Shown here: one piece after another, positions 56,391 to 64,000 of the stretch
Layout of the letters: every line of letters begins with the position of its first letter
Position numbering within the stretch: the stretch's first letter is position 1
Assembly: GCA_038030265.1 (NCBI GenBank)
Contig: CM075941.1
Span: forward strand, 59,063,952-59,127,951
DNA length: 64,000 nucleotides
DNA from: Corythucha ciliata
Lineage: Eukaryota > Arthropoda > Insecta > Hemiptera > Tingidae
Direction of reading: 5' to 3'
Program-made: the position numbers and the translations under genes
The notes under the pieces: generated by a model
The model's input: the letters and a program-made list of their open reading frames with translations, nothing else
The model's database searches: none
What the model was told of the DNA's origin: nothing

Positions 56391-56650
56391 AGAAACATTT
56401 TGATTTTTGTTTCTGAAATCATTTCAAAAACGTTTCATAATCGTTTCTATGTGCCTTCTTTTTGATGTTGGCACAACACGCTTTAGAAATGTGTCTGAAA
56501 CGTTTTAGAAACGTTAAATTAAACGTTTCTATCACGAATCTGACACCACAGAGAAATGAATCAGAAACGTTTCCAAAACCATACAATGGTTTCGAACTAA
56601 CACCTTTTGGAAATGTGTTAAAAGTGTTTCTGAAATGTGCTGCCTTACTT
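56391..56650. repeat. Cluster of GAAACG/CGTTTC motifs
   Basis: More than a dozen occurrences of GAAAC or GTTTC, many as AAACGTTT or GTTTC(T/A)GAAA dyads, in 260 bp. The same cluster recurs at 58690-58949. The plus-strand 64-codon frame across it is a by-product. Confidence 0.75.
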
Positions 56651-57272
56651 TTCTGAAATTATGAAGACACGACGTTACGAAATACAGTTTAGTTTCCATT
56701 GCGTGCCTGTTTGGCTAATAATTAAAAAAAATAAAAACGAGTAATAAGCGGTCCGACTTTTAATTTGACAAACTAGAAACATTTAAAAAACAATAATTTT
56801 GGTTCATCCAAGGCAGGGGAACTTTTGGACTGGACTCCAAACATTTCTGTGGGACAAAAACATAAGTAGGTAACAATAATAAGTAGGTAAATTAATTTTT
56901 CACAGAATTAAGGAACTGTATAGATGAATACCTTTTAACATCAATCTCTTCATCAAACACGTTGTAAACGCCCTTCGCCATGGAAGAAAAAAAAAAATAA
57001 ACAACAATTTTAGGTCATCCGGAGTAACTCTTGTACTGGAATCCAAAGATTTCTGTGGGGCAAAAATATAAGTTGGTAAATACATTTTTCACAGAATTAA
57101 GGAACTGCTGAGATGAATGCCTTTCATCACTAAGTTTTTCATTAAACGTTTCAACATAAGACGAATACGAACGGCGAATTCAAACGGTATTCATTTCTTT
57201 AGAGTTGGCTCTGAACAAATTGAAGCAAGATTAAAACATACTTGAAATGTGTACTTGTAAGATGACAATAAA

Positions 57273-57866
57273 TTACTTTTGCATGCGGTTGGCGGCCTCA
57301 GCCAACCATAATTTAATGCTCCGGACAATCTCTTGCTTACTGCCAAAAGCATTGGGGTTTTTAATGACAGCATCTGAAATAAAGTCCACGTTAATTTAAA
57401 AGTATGATCTACGATGAATACGAACTTTACCAATCACTACGCTACTAATCTGAAGATGGTCGAACTTTTTCTTATCTTTTTGGCCTTTCCAACTGTACAG
57501 AATGCCAACTCGGTCGTCAAGCACCATTTACAAGCCACTGGCTGTAATTTTAGCGATCGATTTTCCCTCGGCCCCAAATACTATCGCTGAAACCTACGTT
57601 AAAGTAATCTATTAGTTGAAGATTCCCGACGTAGTACACTAAAATATAGAATGACTGACAACTTTGCTGAAGAAATCTTTATCGACCAATTTATTTTCAG
57701 TATTTGATAGATCTTCTTCACACTTAATAGGAAAATCGTTCATTACGTCTTGGGCGGCACCGACGTGAAAGGGCAAGCCACCTGGATTACTCAAGATTGA
57801 GGATTCGTATCGATCAAGACGGGACATGACTGAGTTGAGTTTTTTGATTTCCGCTGCAAACACCAC
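57273..57866 (-). pseudogene. DUF4806-domain gene fragment, copy 1
   Basis: Minus strand, three exons. First exon 57660-57866: coiled-coil-like IKKLNSVMSRLDRYESSI, then CEEDLSNTENKLVDKDFFSK. A 66-bp intron with GTCAGT donor leads to the middle exon 57431-57593: VSAIVFGAEGKS ... VGILYSWKGQKDKKKFDHLQ. A 57-bp GTAAAG...TTTCAG intron leads to the last exon 57273-57373: DAVIKNPNAFGSKQEIVRSI, then KLWLAEAANRMQK and stop. The YSW.G...KK.F...I..A......EI...I..WL..A..R pattern is that of DUF4806, a widespread arthropod domain of unknown function. An in-frame TAA at 57528-57530 breaks the middle exon. A possible 5' exon ending at GAG|GTATGT (about 57914) does not join in frame. Confidence 0.75.
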
Positions 57867-58689
57867 ATGAAACGATTAATAAATTGTTCGACATTCCTCA
57901 TATTGCCGGACATACCTCAGCAAAATCGGCAGCAGCCAGCAGCAAAATCAAACGAGCAGAACACAAACCGTACCACAAAACTACACACTATGACTACGTG
58001 CAACCGCGAGTATAGAAGATAAAGCTGAACTAAACGGTAGAGTTATAACTTTCAAGTAAAAGGTTATAACAACGGTTGTCCTTTTTCAACAGGGGCCTTA
58101 TTCTCTAACACGATAGCAATCAAATTTCGATTGCAATGTTGCTATCCATCATAGAAACGTTACTATTCGGCATTCTGCAATTTTAGAAACAATGAATTTG
58201 AAGCAACGTTGCTAAGGAGTATTTCTTTAGTAGGTTATTATAGTAGCACCACCAGACTCTGTTGCTATATCGACAAATTCGATTGCAGTGTTGCTTTCAT
58301 CTTTATCAAACCCCGTTATCATTGTGAATTTTAACTTTCCTCGGGCTAGCTTTTTTATTCAAGTCTGTCATGGGATAAGAACGTCGAAAGTTTCTTATCT
58401 CAGCTCGCGCTTCTGATCTTCGCCATTCTGACTTCCGGCGCAGCAGCTTGTGGAGGATCAGCCCACAGCGAGAAGTATTCTAGCTCGAAGTCTCAGATGA
58501 GAGTGTTGTGTGGTCGAGAAAGCCGCTAGTCCTGTCTTGAATGGTTTAGACGTCAGCATGTCGGCATTTTCATCCATGGCATTCTCATCAATTGTTCGCT
58601 CTCATCTTCGGGAATTTTCCTCGATCCTCGCCTCTCAATCGTCGTGAAGAGGCACGCTGCTGATTTCCCACATTACTCGGGTAGATTCT

Positions 58690-60988
58690 AGAAACATTTT
58701 GATTTTTGTTTCTGAAATCATTTCAAAAACGTTTCATAATCGTTTCTATGTGCCTTCTTTTTGATGTTGGCACAACACGCTTTAGAAATGTGTCTGAAAC
58801 GTTTTAGAAACGTTAAATTAAACGTTTCTATCACGAATCTGACACCACAGAGAAATGAATCAGAAACGTTTCCAAAACCATACAATGGTTTCGAACTAAC
58901 ACCTTTTGGAAATGTGTTAAAAGTGTTTCTGAAATGTGCTGCCTTACTTTTCTGAAATTATGAAGACACGACGTTACGAAATACAGTTTAGTTTCCATTG
59001 CGTGCCTGTTTGGCTAATAATTAAAAAAAATAAAAACGAGTAATAAGCGGTCCGACTTTTAATTTGACAAACTAGAAACATTTAAAAAACAATAATTTTG
59101 GTTCATCCAAGGCAGGGGAACTTTTGGACTGGACTCCAAACATTTCTGTGGGACAAAAACATAAGTAGGTAACAATAATAAGTAGGTAAATTAATTTTTC
59201 ACAGAATTAAGGAACTGTATAGATGAATACCTTTTAACATCAATCTCTTCATCAAACACGTTGTAAACGCCCTTCGCCATGGAAGAAAAAAAAAAATAAA
59301 CAACAATTTTAGGTCATCCGGAGTAACTCTTGTACTGGAATCCAAAGATTTCTGTGGGGCAAAAATATAAGTTGGTAAATACATTTTTCACAGAATTAAG
59401 GAACTGCTGAGATGAATGCCTTTCATCACTAAGTTTTTCATTAAACGTTTCAACATAAGACGAATACGAACGGCGAATTCAAACGGTATTCATTTCTTTA
59501 GAGTTGGCTCTGAACAAATTGAAGCAAGATTAAAACATACTTGAAATGTGTACTTGTAAGATGACAATAAATTACTTTTGCATGCGGTTGGCGGCCTCAG
59601 CCAACCATAATTTAATGCTCCGGACAATCTCTTGCTTACTGCCAAAAGCATTGGGGTTTTTAATGACAGCATCTGAAATAAAGTCCACGTTAATTTAAAA
59701 GTATGATCTACGATGAATACGAACTTTACCAATCACTACGCTACTAATCTGAAGATGGTCGAACTTTTTCTTATCTTTTTGGCCTTTCCAACTGTACAGA
59801 ATGCCAACTCGGTCGTCAAGCACCATTTACAAGCCACTGGCTGTAATTTTAGCGATCGATTTTCCCTCGGCCCCAAATACTATCGCTGAAACCTACGTTA
59901 AAGTAATCTATTAGTTGAAGATTCCCGACGTAGTACACTAAAATATAGAATGACTGACAACTTTGCTGAAGAAATCTTTATCGACCAATTTATTTTCAGT
60001 ATTTGATAGATCTTCTTCACACTTAATAGGAAAATCGTTCATTACGTCTTGGGCGGCACCGACGTGAAAGGGCAAGCCACCTGGATTACTCAAGATTGAG
60101 GATTCGTATCGATCAAGACGGGACATGACTGAGTTGAGTTTTTTGATTTCCGCTGCAAACACCACATGAAACGATTAATAAATTGTTCGACATTCCTCAT
60201 ATTGCCGGACATACCTCAGCAAAATCGGCAGCAGCCAGCAGCAAAATCAAACGAGCAGAACACAAACCGTACCACAAAACTACACACTATGACTACGTGC
60301 AACCGCGAGTATAGAAGATAAAGCTGAACTAAACGGTAGAGTTATAACTTTCAAGTAAAAGGTTATAACAACGGTTGTCCTTTTTCAACAGGGGCCTTAT
60401 TCTCTAACACGATAGCAATCAAATTTCGATTGCAATGTTGCTATCCATCATAGAAACGTTACTATTCGGCATTCTGCAATTTTAGAAACAATGAATTTGA
60501 AGCAACGTTGCTAAGGAGTATTTCTTTAGTAGGTTATTATAGTAGCACCACCAGACTCTGTTGCTATATCGACAAATTCGATTGCAGTGTTGCTTTCATC
60601 TTTATCAAACCCCGTTATCATTGTGAATTTTAACTTTCCTCGGGCTAGCTTTTTTATTCAAGTCTGTCATGGGATAAGAACGTCGAAAGTTTCTTATCTC
60701 AGCTCGCGCTTCTGATCTTCGCCATTCTGACTTCCGGCGCAGCAGCTTGTGGAGGATCAGCCCACAGCGAGAAGTATTCTAGCTCGAAGTCTCAGATGAG
60801 AGTGTTGTGTGGTCGAGAAAGCCGCTAGTCCTGTCTTGAATGGTTTAGACGTCAGCATGTCGGCATTTTCATCCATGGCATTCTCATCAATTGTTCGCTC
60901 TCATCTTCGGGAATTTTCCTCGATCCTCGCCTCTCAATCGTCGTGAAGAGGCACGCTGCTGATTTCCCACATTACTCGGGTAGATTCT
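58690..60988. repeat. Tandem duplication, unit 2 of 2 (2,299 bp)
   Basis: Second unit; identity ends at TAGATTCTAG (60981-60990), after which the DNA is unique. No difference from unit 1 was noticed, including the pseudogene stop and the homopolymer runs. Confidence 0.95.
59572..60165 (-). pseudogene. DUF4806-domain gene fragment, copy 2
   Basis: Identical to the copy at 57273-57866 in all three exons (59959-60165, 59730-59892, 59572-59672), including the in-frame TAA at 59827-59829. Because the stop is shared, the gene was already broken before the tandem duplication, or the repeat is a recent copy or assembly duplicate. Confidence 0.75.
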
Positions 60989-61453
60989 AGCTACTAGTGC
61001 TTGATTCTTCGTGGCTACTTGGGCGTGAGAATTCATAGTACGCTCCCGCTATAGACTAAAGAAACCGCACGTTTACACGTGCTATACGTGATATGATCCT
61101 CACTGCTGCCTTATTTACATTTTTGAACTCTCCCTTAACAATATGAAAAACAAGCTGTTGGCAATTCAATATAATTCATTATTTGACAGCAATAAAGGCA
61201 ATTTTAAATTGAATTTACAGACGTTCAAATGCGTATTTTATTTTCTTTCAGTGCATATTTAATGGCTTGGTCTCCTCCAGTATAGTTCTTTGGTTATTAT
61301 TCCGAAGTCGATTTTCAATTTTGCTAAATCGGTATTCTCTAAAACTGCAATGCGGAAAAGCAACAAACAGATTTCAACAGTTCTACCATAGCAACATTGC
61401 TTTCTAGGCAACGTGTAAAAGCTTCGATGTTTTACAGAATAAGCCCCCAGGTC
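60390..61453. mobile_element. Candidate TIR element with GGGGCCTTATTCT ends
   Basis: CAGGGGCCTTATTCTCTAA at about 60390 is inversely matched by TTACAGAATAAGCCCCCAG at about 61435-61453. Between them, short AGCAACATTGC/GCAATGTTGCT dyads recur (60418-60445, 60585, 61388-61400). The left end is duplicated at about 58091 by the tandem repeat. There is no transposase. Ends of this style occur in Harbinger-type and related elements. The target duplication is not resolved. Confidence 0.45.
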
Positions 61454-61639
61454 AATTATTTGAACCCCGAAGCTAACTAGGGTGGCAAATTATGAGAAAT
61501 AGCAATAGTAAAGCCTGTGTAATTTTTAATTTTGCACTATAAATTGTCACGAGGAAATTAGGTACTAAACAAATAGTCGTTCTCAGTGGGCGGGTTTGTG
61601 TTGAATTTTTATTGACCAGCCGTACGGGTGAGTGGGGAA

Positions 61640-62309
61640 CAGTGGGACATTTTTTGTTTGGGTCGGCAAAAAGTGGCCCAAGATTGCACCTGGCGAGCTG
61701 AAAGTACTCAGTAGTTTTCAGAGTACTTCCAAAAACTATTCACCTTTTCAAAAGTATCCAGTAGATGGATTTATACAGGTCCAAACAGTTGTTATCAAGC
61801 TTTAAAAAAGTTGTGTCATTTGTCTCACCCTTCCCTACCCAAGGGGTAGAGTGAGACACCCCTGGGGAACATTGAGACAGTAGGGTGAAAGGATGTAAAC
61901 ACTATGTAAAACAGCGAAGTAATTGTTATTTATTTATAATCTTATAATAATAATACGCATGTGCTATGAAAGTCTAGCATACAACAGGATTAAACTCCGA
62001 AAAATTGTCAACATACCAAAGAGAAAATCATCTTGCTTAGGAAAAAATCGGTAACCAAAAGTTGACTTAGATAATGACGACTAAAAAAACTTGACAACTT
62101 CTTAAAGTAAGTTTAAAATAGAATATTTATAATCCCTTATCACAGTGGATTGAGATATTATAACACTCAGTCTCTTAAGTCTTTACAAAATTCTATACAG
62201 AGTAAGCTGATTAATAATGGAGGGAAATAAACTAGAGGCATAGGTACCATACCAACCAGCAGCCTTAAATGGCTATAAAAAATTAAATGAACGAGCGATT
62301 TCCTACCCT
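61640..62309 (-). mobile_element. 3' flank and probable terminus of the pogo-type element
   Basis: About 61635-61660 reads GGGTGAGTGGGGAACAGTGG, and about 61850-61880 reads GGGGTAGAGTGAGACACCCC with TGTCTCACCC nearby. GTGGG(G)..AGTGGGACA-type termini are usual in insect pogo/Tigger elements, so the left boundary is probably here. The remainder to 62309 is AT-rich 3' UTR-like DNA. Confidence 0.5.
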
Positions 62310-62964
62310 TTAACAAATCGTGATATTCTCTGGGAAAGAAATGGGAAAATGGTAGAATGACTGCTGCCTGCCAGCCCCCCCATTATACGAAGGCGGAGGC
62401 AAGATCAGTTTACTTTCTCGTGGCAAAACTGTAGAAATATCACACTGATCAGGCAGAACAAATTTGTCAGTAAAAGTTTTACTTTTCCTTAAAAACATAA
62501 CTCCTACTTGCCCGTCGGCATATTTTCTTGATACTTTACCCACGTAATAAATCACTCTTTTTATGAGATCGAACTCAACCAAAACGTAATCTCCTTCATT
62601 GGGGAAAAGAGGAATGATCTGCGAGGAATGATATTGAATTGCTGTGGTCCTTTTCGTGTGTGCCCACAGTGTGGTCATCGTCATCCAAGTGATGAGTGAA
62701 GTTTGGAGGCTCGTCATCTTCTCCACTGCTTTCTTCAAACAGCTTTCTATTTGCGCCCTTCTTTTTCTTCGACTGCACTTTTTTCTTTTTGAGTTGTGTC
62801 TTGGCTTCAATTTCCTTCTTGTTAGGCGTATCTGTGGCAATCATGGACTTCCCCCTCTTTCTTTGTTGTCTCTTCCCGACTAAAGACACCCTTTTCGGAA
62901 AACCATGAAAATCTTCTGGGCCCACGAAAGAGGTCGGATTTCCCGGCTCCTCCTGGTATTCCAC
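62310..62964 (-). pseudogene. Pogo-type transposase C-terminal extension, frameshifted
   Basis: Two frames. 62596-62964 gives NPTSFVGPEDFHGFPKRVS, a Lys-rich stretch (KKKKVQSKKKKGANRK) and an acidic stretch (SSGEDDEPP). 62310-62640 then gives FPNEGDYVLVEFDLIKRVIY, YVGKVSRKY, GVMFLRKSK and, at the end, YHFPISFPENITIC. This order (PEDIRPFP-like motif, basic-acidic linker, a Tudor-like GDYVLVEF domain) is common at the C-terminus of insect pogo/Jerky-like transposases. The frame change at about 62620 breaks it. Confidence 0.75.
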
Positions 62965-62982
62965 ACTATGCTGAAGGTGGGG

Positions 62983-63597
62983 TTAAATTATTGATGCCGC
63001 AGAGTTTTGGAAAAATCTGTTGTCGTCATGATCTGTGGACGTGGACGCTGATGTTCCAGCATGGGCCGCTGAAGGGTTATTCGATATTGGGTGAGGGGTT
63101 GGTGGTGGTGGTTCAACAAGCAGGGAGATCAGATCATCTGGCCTAGAGGATGATAGTTCAACAATTGGGGAGAACTGATCAGTTGGCCTTTGAGATGTTT
63201 GTTCATAACTAGGGGAAGGTTGATCATCTGGGAGTGGGCGGTCTGTCACCTGACTTGGAAGAAAGTCTGCGTCCGTGAAGATATCCCGATTGTACGGGTA
63301 AATTCCGCATTTACGAAAAGCGTTGGCAATCGTCGAACGGGTCATTGCAGTGTTGAATGCTGATCCAACGCACTCAGCTACGTTGTAAATTGAAAGGCGC
63401 TCACCAGGGTGTCGGCACAACCAGGATTTGACTGCGTGATCGTTGGCTACATTGAATGGCTTGAACACACCAACGTCCAAAGGCTGCAGTTTTGAAGAGA
63501 AATGAGGAGGTATGGTGAGAATAGTGATTCCATTATCCTTAGCCAGGTCTAACACCTCAATGGATAGATGGCTCTCATGATTGTCATATATCATCAA
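62983..63597 (-). pseudogene. Pogo/Tigger-type DDE transposase, C-terminal catalytic part
   Basis: Contains the second catalytic Asp (IYDNHESHLSIE, about 63575) and the third (FSSKLQPLDVGVFKPF, about 63490), then NDHAVKSWL, YNVAECVGSAFNTAMT and NAFRKCGIYPYNRDIF, the usual DDE_1 tail. A Ser/Pro-rich segment with SPSYEQTSQRP-type near-repeats follows. Joined to the upstream piece by a deletion with frame change. Confidence 0.88.
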
Positions 63598-64000
63598 GGA
63601 GGCCCAATGTTCCTGGTGGTGCTTGATTCAACATCCAACTCTTAAACTTTCTTCTTGGAAAGACGATGACAGGAGGTAAGCAGTTGCCATCAGCTGCAAT
63701 GATCACACATGTTGTGACCAGAGTTCCGTTTTCTCCACTTGTCACAGATGACACTTGCTTGGTTCCCCTTTCTGCTATGACCTTCTGCTGAGTTTTAGCA
63801 TTTGTAGTCGTACTTGTCTCATCCAAATTGTATATCCTTGTTCCCTGGAGAAACCCTTGACCGCGAATAAGGACTTCTTCCAACAAATTGTAAAACATCT
63901 CCGCATTGTGGCGATTGAAAGCAATGGCCCCCGCCAGACTGCAGCATTCAGGAGTTCTCAAGGAAAGCTGAGGATTCCTCTTCATGAACCCATACGCCCA
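63584..64000 (-). pseudogene. Pogo/Tigger-type DDE transposase, N-terminal catalytic part (runs off the window)
   Basis: The frame is open to the right edge (WAYGFMKRNPQLSLRTPE), so the DNA-binding HTH and CENPB domains should lie beyond 64000. It has the first catalytic Asp (IYNLDETSTTT, about 63830), then SSVTSGENGTLVTTCV, PPVIVFPRRKFK and PPGTLGL. At about 63600 the text jumps from GTLGL to the YDNHESH region in another frame. About 40-50 residues that normally separate these motifs are missing. Confidence 0.88.

Larger units (their letters stand above)
56391..58689. repeat. Tandem duplication, unit 1 of 2 (2,299 bp)
   Basis: Every base compared in this unit recurs 2,299 bp further on. 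It contains a dense GAAACGTTTC-type motif cluster (56391-56650), a DUF4806 pseudogene on the minus strand (57273-57866), and a terminus-like GGGGCCTTATTCTCTAA at about 58092. The junction shows a 2-bp overlap (AG). Confidence 0.95.

Overview
This is a eukaryotic window, most probably from an arthropod with a transposon-rich genome. Short 57-81 bp GT-AG introns, PIF/Harbinger, hAT and pogo-type DNA transposons, R1-like and CR1/Jockey-like LINEs, Ty3-type LTR elements and a DUF4806 fragment all point there. A sap-feeding insect is a guess; the sequence does not fix the species. There are no rRNA genes, operons, CRISPR arrays or bacterial features. Almost everything recognisable is mobile DNA in some stage of decay. 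Only two loci look like possible non-transposon genes: a single-exon 266-codon ORF (10931-11731, minus) and a small two-exon gene (43809-44199, plus). I recognise neither.

Layout. 1-722 is the end of a non-autonomous hAT-like element. 1109-5065 is bracketed by 63-bp inverted repeats and holds a decayed Harbinger transposase and a cluster of hairpin motifs. 6299-9000 is a second Harbinger copy with both of its genes: a transposase (plus) and its Myb/SANT partner (minus), convergent, with readable introns. 10931-11731 is the unknown ORF. 12720-30180 is mostly a degenerate minisatellite with a unit of about 30-36 bp (GCGCTTTTTCTCAATTTT plus AGCCGCGAATTA). It contains a 127-bp satellite with higher-order structure (18.5-21.4 kb), several MITEs and a second Harbinger family (22.4-23.3 kb).

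32690-36440 has a 5'-truncated Ty3/gypsy pol and a broken KRBA2/SCAND3-like integrase gene. 36462-38207 is a hAT-type element with a perfect 8-bp target duplication. 39109-41400 is a GC-rich R1-clade LINE. 45620-56167 is a three-way nest: a CR1/Jockey-like LINE carries a complete but frameshifted Ty3/gypsy element (45678-52243, TSD ATAG) and a hAT-like element (53964-56159, TSD GAATAGGA). 56391-60988 is an apparently perfect 2,299-bp tandem duplication containing a DUF4806 pseudogene. 61.6 kb to the right edge is a broken pogo/Tigger-type transposase.

The most unusual theme is that several hAT-like non-autonomous elements have bodies made almost entirely of the same degenerate 30-36 bp minisatellite. 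These elements, their local expansion into satellite, and later nested insertions explain most of the window. The genes do not form a pathway; the only functional pairings are the two-gene Harbinger element and the gag-pol element.
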